A stretch of DNA of 64,000 nt, taken from Phoronis australis. Lineage: Eukaryota; Phoronida; Phoronidae. Positions 49,047-59,900 of the stretch are shown one piece after another. A program made the position numbers and the translations under genes. How positions within the stretch are numbered: position 1 is the first letter of the stretch; each line of letters opens with the position of its first letter. The stretch lies in assembly GCA_002633005.1 (NCBI GenBank), contig NMRA01000666.1:124001-188000 (forward strand), given 5' to 3'. The notes beneath the pieces were generated by a model. It made no database searches, was not told where the DNA came from, and saw only the letters and a list, made by a program, of their open reading frames with translations.

Positions 49047-49632
49047 CAGTGTCGAACAACTGTGCCTGTAAACACGTGCTATTGTCTATCAGAAAACGTA
49101 ATACTAAAGATTAAACTTTTTTGGAGTCTTCCGCAATGGCAATCTGAGACTGGCAGGTGATGTTTACAGTTAATTACCTGCAACTGTCTAGAAGTTAGCT
49201 GTATTTTTGTACATCATGGTGTTTCCAATGTAGGCTTATATTTGTTACTTTTTTACTTTTCGGTGGAAAAAGAGAAAACCACCTGGTAAAACAACCGTGC
49301 ATTTGTATGTAAACGAAAGTTGGAGTTTATTAATAGTAATGAAATGGCAAAAGAACCGTTCCACGTATCTTGTGTTAGACCCCAGTTTTAGGTGTTGAAA
49401 AATATTGGATACTACCAGATTTCGATGCAGCAGAGACGCTTTCGTTTCTCTTTTTGAAACAAAATGCGCTTATATATGTGCCATCTTGCCAATGTGTAAG
49501 CCCCAAACGAAGATTGTCTTGCCACTGCTGCGTCACAAATTTATGTTTTAGAATATCACTTTGGTTACTGAATGTTCACGTGTGAAAATTGCGCGAATGT
49601 TTAAAGAAGCAGCACGTAACTGCTTGTGCTAT

Positions 49633-49735
49633 GTTTTATATGTTAGTATCAATATTGTTTTATATGTTAGTATCAAAACTGTTTTATATGTTAGACTCAA
49701 TATTGTTTTATTTGTGAGTATCAATGTTGTTTCAG
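49633..49735. repeat. 24-bp tandem repeat
   Basis: Four units of GTTTTATATGTTAGTATCAATATT with point changes. Period 24 keeps the frame open, but the peptide is not a gene. Confidence 0.88.
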
Positions 49736-52700
49736 TTTCTGTTGATATGATTTTATTTTGACAAGACTTTTTTGTTTTTGAATCAATTCGTTTTCATTCG
49801 ACTTCTGCAGGATCACCAAAAAGCTTTCGATATTTAATACACAAGCAAATCCAACTCTTAAACGGAGTAGGAGTAATTTTTTCTTACGAGTTTCGGTTGT
49901 TCTCACGCACCAAGAGTATTAATTTTGTAGATTGCTTCTTTTTTCGACATTCCCAGGTTTTCTTACAAACAGCGTTTTTTCCTCAGAAAGTTAAATAAAT
50001 TTAATGAAGAATTGGTCATTATCTGACAACTTGAGACATGGGAGCATGGCATGTGACGAAAATCAATTTTCCGTCGGTGATGCAAATTTATCATGTGCAC
50101 ATGTACAAGTTTAAAAAACTAGAATAACGAGACCACGAAAGTGACTTCCAATCGATCCCCGACTCAGATTTGATGAACTGAAATTCATTTATCAGATAGT
50201 GGTTAGAGGAGTAAATTCCACTGTCAGCACAGTCAACGGAATTTTGTTGTTTTAGATGTATTGGGCTTACCAGGTACTCTTAACAAAGCCTTAGCAAAAT
50301 AATAAAACGCGAGTTTAATCACGCAAATGGTGTTTTATCGGTTACAACTAAAGATTATCTTGATAAGATGAAACATTTGAGGCAATTACAGTATATTACA
50401 AGCGCAGACATGTCATATAAAACTGTTAATTTGCACAGAACCAAACTTCAGGACTTCTTTACATTTCCGAAGTTTACGTGGTTTCACTTAGTAGTTAGGT
50501 TCACTATGTCCACATTTTGACATTCGTTGGAATTTTGTGGGGTAAAGTGGAAACTAAACACTTTTAGAAACCTCATGGAGTGACGAATCAGAAAATAATT
50601 GATTCCACCAAGGTGGCCGCCAAAAAATTAAAATTTCCAATTCCTTGACCTGAGAAATTCAGCTGTAGCCATGAAAACCAATATTCTAGGTGACTCAAAA
50701 GCGGAGATATTGGGCAAACTCCATTTTACCGGCGCCATTTTTTAAAATACAAGATGGCCGCCAAAAATGGAATCAATTATTTTTTATTTGTGATTCCATG
50801 AGGTTTGCAAAAATGCATAGTTTCCACTTTCCCCAAAAATTCCAACAAAATTACTCAACAAACCAGACTATAGAGACAAAATAAGCTATGTAATTCACAT
50901 TCAATTGTTGCAGAATAAAGTAAATGATCAAGTGCTGTCAGTCAAACGTATAACACAGCAACAAATACCAAACGGTTACCCTCAAATCGTTAGTCAAAAA
51001 ATAAGGTTGCTCGGAAACACCACGACCTTGTGTATGTGAATCGAAGGACTATTTTTACATTCAGAGAGAAACTGTACAAACCAGTTCTAAAGAAAACTTG
51101 GTTTCCGTATAATGATTTATCTTTCCCTCCGGGCACAAGTTCATCTCCGCTCAACAAACCTTACTCGAACACATGAATATGAACTCCAATAGACTCCGAA
51201 GGGGTTTTTTAGCAGCAGATGATTTGCTGGGTTTTAGCAATGTCTCCACGGCAAGTCGGATGACGAGAACTCGACCTTCGATGGCTATACTGCAGTTGAG
51301 TCAAATGCTGAAACCATTAACAAAAACCTAGCTGTTAGGCCCAAATAAGCATTTATGGTCATGGTCTCCACCCCGACACATTTTGGAACCTGCTCTCACC
51401 CATGACTCAAAAAACACACACGCACCGTTTCAGCCAAAGTATCGTTTTTTGTAAAGCCGCACAAAGGCACGTGACCAAGGGTAAGCAATAGGCAGTACCA
51501 CCGTCTAAACTGGAGTGATAGACAGCTGTTTAGGGTAAGCAAACGAAACGCCATGATTTGCCAAGCAATGAGAACAAGACGGATCAGATTCCGTATCATT
51601 TGCTGGTCTTGGAGGGGGGGGATTTTTGAACACGAAAGAAACGTGTGATTGTTTGAAGTTTACACAGTGATTAAAATAACAAGGCACATTCATGTATAAC
51701 CATCACCGTTTCCCAAAAGATTTAAACAAAAATCGTCGTCTACTTGCAGCTTCCATTAATAGCCTAGCTCCTATCTAACAAAACTTCGCCCCAGAAACTA
51801 TTCAAACTATTAAAATTATTAATATGCCAGGTATGCTGAAGCATTCATAAACCCACGATCGTCAATAATTCGAATTTTTCATTTCGACGTCTGCCCGTAA
51901 TAAAATTGGTCTCAACTTGTTCTTTCTTCAGGCAAGAAATCATTTCTGGATTCTCACAGAACTTAAAATTCGTTACCATGCTCGGCGCATAAAATGACGT
52001 GCCGTGACAAAAGAACTTGTAAAGCCACGAGAGCGTTCTACAGACCTTAAAGTCCTGGTTTCAAACTGCCCATGTGGTTCCAGTATCCGAAAATACTTAC
52101 TACTTAAATTCTTATTTTCGACACCCTTTCTTTATATTCTTTTCGCCTTTCTTGCCAAAAGTGATTTTTTAACAGTATTTGACCCTTCTCTGCGAGCGTA
52201 TAATTACCGGCTGTCATCGGTTATCTCCGTACCCACATTTCCGGCTCATCAGTTCAGGAACTTGTCCTGAACGCCGCCAATTTTTCCTTGTAACTGAATG
52301 TGCCAGCGCTTGCTCGAAAAGTCTTCATTATTTTGTTTTATTAGTAATATCTCGTGATTTGTTTGTGTGTGTAGTGTATTTATAGTTTGTAGTTAGTGGT
52401 AGTTGAAATTTTTCTCGTTTTGAAAAAGTACTTTGCTATCATCGAGAAGGTAGTGCATTCTACTCAGTAAAAATCGAAAAAGTATCAAAATCGGGGCAAG
52501 CAGTGTAAAGTTATTGCAATGTTTGTGGTGAAATTTAAGTCACTTTGTTTGGATCGCGTCGGCCATATTAGAGGACAGCGGTATAAGTTACGAGTTTAAA
52601 ACTTTGTGTAAATTGTTTTCGCCTACAATTTAAGGTGCAATTTAGTGAGACACATCTTTACTTACTATTCTGTACGATTCGACAGTGTTCACCAAATTTC

Positions 52701-55311
52701 AGCCTCGCAGTTGTTACTCATTAAGTGATGGCGACATTTGCTGAATTGGAAGGCATGTTCAACCTGTTACTTTGTAATTTGTGAAGATTTAACGTTGATA
52801 TATTTTGACAAGCGTTGCTACAAAAAAGGAGCTTTGTTCAATTTTCGTGTTTTTGGGGCAAAAATATAAGATAATTCGAATTATTTTACTGTGAATTTCC
52901 CATTCGGGTGATCTTACACTAAGCTAAAAAAATAGTTGAAATAATTTTGAAATGTTTTTTGTTTGACTATCAACTGCTGTTCAAGGCTTGATTAGGTGTC
53001 ACAAAATGATTCATATTTTTTCTAAATTTTAAGTCTCAATTGCTTTCAAGTCGTGTTTTGTAACTTGTTGCTTCTTAATTCAGGTTATCAAGTCAACAAT
53101 ATGAATAATCTTAATTTGAGAAATAAGCTATGTTGGATTGTGAAGCTTCAAGCCTCCAGTTCTTGTTCCTTGCAACTTCATATTTTTAATCATGCTTGTC
53201 AAATTCGAGTGTAAGGAAACACTATTCGGTCACCATGGTAATAGTTACATGTATGTCCACTTTCATATCGTGAAAAACTTTGGCTGTTGAATAGTGTTTG
53301 TAATGCTAAAAGTTGTAAAATATTGTGCTTTTTAAGTTACTTATTATGTTAAAAGGTTGAATCATTTTGGCTTAATGAATAAAAAATGATAACATATTGT
53401 ATTGGACTTGTCATACTTATGTGCTCGAACGAGCCCCCTATTTGGAGAAATGGAAAAAGGTCAGCCTCAGTCAGAGAAGCTCAAACTCCGAAAAAAGTAG
53501 AAAACGAGACGATATTCCACTAGAAGACAGGAAGTGCCAAAATTTAGCGTCTGCAATTCATAACTTTGAACCTTATAGTGAAAGATAGACATTCCCAAAA
53601 ATTCCAGCCCCCCATTTTTTAAGCTTGGTGCGTTCTTACAAAGTCTGGGAAAATCTCTGTTGAAAGCCAACAACTTTGCACAGTCTGCCTGAAGTACCCA
53701 AGCTCTAAATAAACTTCGTTTGAGCGAGCGCTGTGGCCAGCGACCAGGTAGGCCTAAGGGTAGCCTTGGCCCAAAGCTGTAGGGGCCTACTAACAAGCGA
53801 GCTGTATTTTGACGGTAGTCTTCATACTGGGTAGCTGGCACCGATGCTAGCTAAGGGCTGCCGCGGCAGTGTGACACAGGATATAACCAGCCCGTAATTT
53901 TGTGCAAGTGTATGAAACTACCTTTGAATATATAAGGCATTTAAGATTTTACTTCGACAAAACAGCTTGCAACCGCATGCCTTTATCGTTCGCCAGTGTT
54001 TGTCTCGATCCGCACCGGGTCCAATAAGCTGTGGTCCCGAGTCCGGCAAAATAATTTCTGTCAAAACTTATTCGTCACATTTCTTCAGCAAATTCGATAA
54101 AATTGTCCGTATTTTGATTTTATTAAAATTAAGGCGCGCTCTCCATTATTTTATCCCCGTTTGAAGGCTAGTAATAGGCACTCGTCCATTCACACTGACG
54201 GCGTTTTCTTAGCTTGGGGTTCCTGAATGAATTGTACTTCCGGGTTCGCGGCAAGTTCAAAATGGCGGTGGTTCTTGGGGTGCGAATCGTGAGACGCGCG
54301 TTCATTTAAACTTTTTTCGAGTACGGATTTTGTATTAGTTATGGGGTAGGTACTTCTTGGATCCTTATAACATCCTCTAACCATGTAATAAGGGATAACA
54401 ACGTGTGAGACCAGGACTTTAAGCTTCTTTCGTGAAGATAAGGTTTCGCAAGACCTCGCAATATCACGCTAATGCAAAGCTAGTGCTACGTGAGTATGCT
54501 CAGGACCTTAGTAGACTGTTCTGGCAAATTGACCGTGAGGTTGAAATGTTGAATTACGGAATTTTATTCACTGTTTCCGTTCCAATAACTCCGCACGTGC
54601 AAACCGATGTCTTTCGGTCTATAGAGAACTCTGCGTCATGCTCAGAACACATGAAATGTTAGCACTTGAATGCCAGCAAAAAATAAAACAGCAAGAGCGT
54701 AGGGAAATGTTGAGCTTATTAATTAACCCCGGTAATTAAAATTACACGGATGAAACAAGATTTCAATTTGTGCAATTTTAGTGTTTGGGGGCTCAGATCC
54801 AATTTCAAGTGTCAAATTCGGAAAACCGCGCATTCGTAACGGAACTACAGCTAAGTACATGTATAGGCTCTCCCGCGATATCCCTGGCGACCGGCAGTGG
54901 CGCTGCGCACTACGACTCCGTTTCTGTCGTCTGCTCTACTGTGCAATGAAGAAAATTGCTAGATTTTTTCTTAGATTATAGACAACAGATTCGCAACTCC
55001 GACATTTACTTAGGTGTTAGCCAAGAGGCACCGCCACTCTCCTAAATTTTCTGGTGCAGTTTCCGGTTAGTGTATTTTGACGAGAAATACTTGCATCTAC
55101 TTTACTGTCCACTACAACGAAAAAAATATTAATTTCGCCATTGAAACGTTGTTCAAAGTCTTCCAATAGTAGAAGTGTTGGTATCGTGAGTACTTTTGGC
55201 AATGCTAATGGTAATTAATTACAAAATTCAAACTTCGGTGCCGACTGACTATGTCGTATGCTTGCCCAATAGCAGCATAGTTATCGGACAGTTTGCGATT
55301 TATGGTTTACA
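49736..55311. other. Large interval without a supported gene
   Basis: Apart from the inverted-repeat element at 50526-50846, nothing here meets the standard for a gene. Short frames at 52004, 53397, 54432 and 54781 lack motifs and splice context. A promoter-like patch near 54230-54290 is noted in the findings. Confidence 0.45.
50526..50846. mobile_element. Inverted-repeat MITE-like element
   Basis: The left arm begins GTTGGAATTTTGTGGGG and continues GTGGAAACT, AACCTCATGGA, AATAATTGATTCCA and GGCCGCCAAAA. The right arm reads back as the complement, ending TTTCCCCAAAAATTCCAAC. Arms are about 90-120 bases and diverged. No coding frame and no clear target duplication. Confidence 0.75.
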
Positions 55312-56064
55312 NNNNNNNNNNNNNNNNNNNNNNNNNNNNNNNNNNNNNNNNNNNNNNNNNNNNNNNNNNNNNNNNNNNNNNNNNNNNNNNNNNNNNNNNN
55401 NNNNNNNNNNNNNNNNNNNNNNNNNNNNNNNNNNNNNNNNNNNNNNNNNNNNNNNNNNNNNNNNNNNNNNNNNNNNNNNNNNNNNNNNNNNNNNNNNNNN
55501 NNNNNNNNNNNNNNNNNNNNNNNNNNNNNNNNNNNNNNNNNNNNNNNNNNNNNNNNNNNNNNNNNNNNNNNNNNNNNNNNNNNNNNNNNNNNNNNNNNNN
55601 NNNNNNNNNNNNNNNNNNNNNNNNNNNNNNNNNNNNNNNNNNNNNNNNNNNNNNNNNNNNNNNNNNNNNNNNNNNNNNNNNNNNNNNNNNNNNNNNNNNN
55701 NNNNNNNNNNNNNNNNNNNNNNNNNNNNNNNNNNNNNNNNNNNNNNNNNNNNNNNNNNNNNNNNNNNNNNNNNNNNNNNNNNNNNNNNNNNNNNNNNNNN
55801 NNNNNNNNNNNNNNNNNNNNNNNNNNNNNNNNNNNNNNNNNNNNNNNNNNNNNNNNNNNNNNNNNNNNNNNNNNNNNNNNNNNNNNNNNNNNNNNNNNNN
55901 NNNNNNNNNNNNNNNATCTTTTCTTCCCACAGCCTATTATGGGGCCTTCGGATGGTATGGAAGCTAATTCCTTTGCATTTCGCGTGTGTGGCCGAACATC
56001 CGGCCACACAGTAGCCGACCATGCGGCAGACGACGTACTTGCCGGAAATTGCACCAGAAAATTT
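55041..56064. repeat. Inverted repeats flanking the assembly gap
   Basis: AAATTTTCTGGTGCAGTTTCCGG-like sequence (left, from about 55044) is mirrored by CCGGAAATTGCACCAGAAAATTT on the right (ending near 56063). With the gap between them this looks like the two ends of one element of about 1 kb. Inside the right part is a perfect 10-bp hairpin, TGTGTGGCCG / CGGCCACACA, with a 6-base loop (55985-56010). Confidence 0.5.
55312..55915. other. Assembly gap (Ns)
   Basis: 604 undetermined bases. Open frames across it are meaningless. Confidence 0.99.
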
Positions 56065-56524
56065 AGCCAGGTGTCGCTAGTGAATAATGACGTAAGTGCT
56101 TGTGCGCAAGTTCACAGATTTCGTCCATTGAAAGTATACGGAGTTGCCGTCCATGTACTGTCTATGCTTTTTTAAAGAAAATGGAATCTGAGTGGCGATG
56201 AAAAAACAGAAGCTGCTGGTAAGATTTGAATTTTAATCGAAGCCTTAGTGAATCACTCAGAAACTCATAATTCTCTCTTTGTCAAACCTTAACTTAAGAC
56301 GATTTCCAAAGCAATCGTGTCATTATTGCCAACACGATAAACGGATTTGGTCTTTTGAGCAATTGAAGACTATTTTAAATACAACAGATTTGTTACGAGT
56401 CGATTGCACAAAATATAAAACGTGTAATAAGCATAGCAAAAAGAAGTAGGTTTCGCGCGCAAACGCTGTAGACCATAAACAAGTACACCACTGCAGGTCT
56501 CTTAGTATCATATTAGGAGTTAAG

Positions 56525-56596
56525 TGGTGGTTGTGTAGTGGTAAGCACGCTAGCTCTATCCGCAAGGTCGTGAGTTCGAGTCTGTGGTACCCTCAG
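56525..56596 (+). mobile_element. tRNA-like SINE head
   Basis: A-box-like TGTGTAGTGGTAAGCACG and B-box-like GTGAGTTCGAGTCTG at tRNA spacing. The 3' side continues to GATATCCTAGATCCGCCACTG near 56790-56815; a related CCCTTATGATATCCTGGATC occurs at about 36208. This suggests a SINE with a shared tail. Confidence 0.55.
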
Positions 56597-56918
56597 TTTT
56601 TCATGTTTGACACGTTCTCCGTTTTTGCTTTTTTTCTTGGATAATACTTCAGGAATCAAGGAAAATGCTTGATTTTTAGAGGAAAAAACAGAAAAATTTC
56701 CTGGGCCCGACCTATCCCCATTCGGTGCTCTGCGCATCTACAATTATGCTTTGCGCAAATGCTTACAGACAAAATGTTGGGCCCCCTTGTGATATCCTAG
56801 ATCCGCCACTGTCTAGTTTGACTTGGGAACAGTTTCCGAGACCAATCTTATAACAGTACATTTATGTGGTCGAAATTAAGTAATTTTTGCGGTGAACGGA
56901 GGGTTTGTGTCGCTTTAA

Positions 56919-59900
56919 TTAGATATCCAAGTATTTGAATACCTTTACCTCACCATCAACCTGAAGTACTGACACCTGCCCAGGACCAGTAATGGCTATG
57001 CCTGTAGGCCACCAGATATCACCAGCTTTGGTGATCTCGTATGCACTTGCAGGCGTGAATAGAATTACTTGGTCACTGGAGTAGTTAGCCACGAGAATGT
57101 ATCCGAACTGGTCGACACACAGACTGTCTGGCCCATCCAGGTATTTACTAATTGTTCTTATGACGACGGACTGCGTGTGGTTAATTACGTGGACAAGATC
57201 GGGGTTCACCGATGCTACCACCAAGTGTCCAGTTTTCTCGCTCACACCTACACAGCGGGGTGTGAACTTACTAAGTCCAAGCGAGCGGGCGTCTATTTGG
57301 TCTCGGACCTTACAGTCATAGTCAGTGAACACTATTAGTCCATCGTCTTTGTCTGCCACTATGAGATTGTCGTTGTGGCTGGTGATATACCCCTCGTCTT
57401 TATACAAACGAGGGTAGACCTTCATCAGATGACCCAAGGGGTCATACTTGACAACACCGTTTATGTCAAAATCTGTTATGAAGATCTCACCGTTTTTATT
57501 TGTTGTCACATCGCGTGGGACCTGCAGTCGGTATTCGGTTTGGTCCAATGTGAATTGCAATTCGAAATTACTCTTGTCAAAAACTTTGACATTCATGTTA
57601 CTCCTGTCTGAAACGATCAACTTTCCATCACCCTCTGCTAGTCCCCAGCACTTGCCCTTCTCCTCCCCCTGAAGTTGGCTGCTAAATCTCCGCTCGAGTT
57701 GAACACGTTCTTTAACAGTTGGTTGAGCGGTTACATGATAGACAGGTGAACTACTGGAAGATATAACAGCCATGGCAATATTTCGAGAAAAGTTAGATGA
57801 GATATGTACATTTTCAATCACTGTAACAATATTTACGTTTAAACCAGGATTTCCAATATTCTCAGCTCTCAATTCGATGACTGTCTTTTTCAGTAGTGTC
57901 TCAATGCATTCATTACTTAAATTCTGAAGACGTGATCTAATTTCCCTAAATCGCTGTAATTTATTAACGTCGGATATACAATCAAGAATACTATTCACAT
58001 CTTCTAAAGCACGCCGGAACCTTTCTCTACGTCGTTCATCTTCATCGTAGGCAGCTTTTGTGTGTTTTCTCGCTGCTTCTATCTTCTCGTTTAATCGAGC
58101 AATCGCAGTGTCTTCACAATTCTTGATTTGTTGACCAGTGACCTCTGTTGTATCGGGTAATTCGCTGAAAAGTCGTTTTATTTCACTTTCCTTAGCTTTC
58201 TGCTGCTCTTCCAAACTTTCAGAAATCTGTTTTCGCGCCTTACACAAGATGTCGCAGTGTTCAGCAACGTCTCTCCACTGTTCCGCCAAATTACGAAGTT
58301 CTTCACAAACGTTTTCTGCGGCATCCTCAATACTTATCATGTTGTGTTGGTTATGACTTGTAGTTATGCAATTCACGCAAATGGGAATCTCACATTGATC
58401 ACAGAAGATTTCCACTGGTTTATCCTTATGAGCAAGACAATTCAATAGCCCTATGTTCTGCACCGTCTCTTGTGGCATTTGTCCGTCCGAGTTTATCTTC
58501 TAAAACAAAATGTAACAAAAAATTTTGCCGATTAAAGCGGCCAGAAACCATTATTCCACAAGAATAAATTTCACCGGCAAAAAATGGTCTGAGGTTGTTC
58601 TTAACACAGTTGAGAAGTGACCTCAGGGCTTCAAAACTGACAGTTCATAATTTCTTGTGACCATGTTAGTTATCGCGTCAAAGGATTTGTCGCCACGAGC
58701 CAAATTGTTGAGCCTAGGCGCAAGCACAAACTAACTGACAGTATTCGGATGTTTAGTGATGACGTGTCATGGTAGTAGATGACGCAATATGGACCCGGAA
58801 TTAAAAATAGACATGCCGTCACAGGGTCCAAAACGTCATAATGACGTAAAAATGACGTCACATTGTCAGTTTCAAGCCCAAAATTCACATTTAATATGAT
58901 TAAAGAAAAATGTGGGACCACCCACGTAACACTGAGTGCACTAAATCAACTGCTAGTTGTTGTGACGGTAGGTCGGATTATAGCTAACCGTTCAACTTGA
59001 TATTGTATCACAGGCAGATTTAAACAAAAAGACCCACGGACACGACAAATCATGGCGGCATGTCGTTTTGGGAGATACGGGGACACTTTCCCTTAAATAA
59101 TTGCCCAAAAGTTTAATAAGCGGCTGCGTAAAATGTTGATCTTTGCAGCCGACGTTAGTTGCAAACTGCAACTGCCGCCTATGTTGCCGGCCTCACAAAT
59201 TCCGACATTTGGTCTGTCTACAAATCCGTGCACCGCGTGAGTGTTCCCGTAAAATGCTTAATTTCCTCCTCTAAGTCCTTCACATGGCATTTTATAGGCC
59301 ATGGACCGTACGCCACAAAAGGCTTATAAAACCAGTTTTGTGATTACTTTGGGGGGGGGGCAATTTAGTTTTGATTTTTTTATATCACAAAACATTGTAT
59401 TTCATCGAAGTAACAAAATCCCATGTTTGAACTTGCTCATTTGCATGAAGTTTAGCTAATTCTGCAGATGGGACACGGAATGTATATCAAGATGTGACAC
59501 TGCAAATAATGTTTCCAAAGGTTGAATCAATTCATAACAACTAGCATTTTATATTTTTGACATTAAATGCAAATTAAAGGCAAATTTCTAGTTTTTATGT
59601 GCATTACCTGTTCAATTTGGTAAAATTTTGACCTACCATTGCAAACATTTTTATTTTATTATTGAAGTTGTAAAAAGTGCAATACCAAACTGATAAAGTC
59701 GCCAAGTAACTTGATAATGCATTAGAAAATTTTACATTCATGTTATTAGAAACCACTTGATTCCAAATATCCATTAAACCTACACAAAATTACAAAAAGG
59801 GTAGGAAAAATGAAAAAAATGTCATGGATAAAAACAAAAGATTGTAAAAAAGCGAGAAATATGGCGGAAAAAGCGGAGCACGGGCTGAAGAAAGTGGTGG

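Noticed and set aside
52726-52783. Possible first exon MATFAELEGMFNLLL at 52726
   Set aside because: No convincing donor, and the frame stops after 18 codons; insufficient support.
55196-56054. Long open frames of 200-270 codons on both strands
   Set aside because: They consist almost wholly of Ns in the assembly gap.
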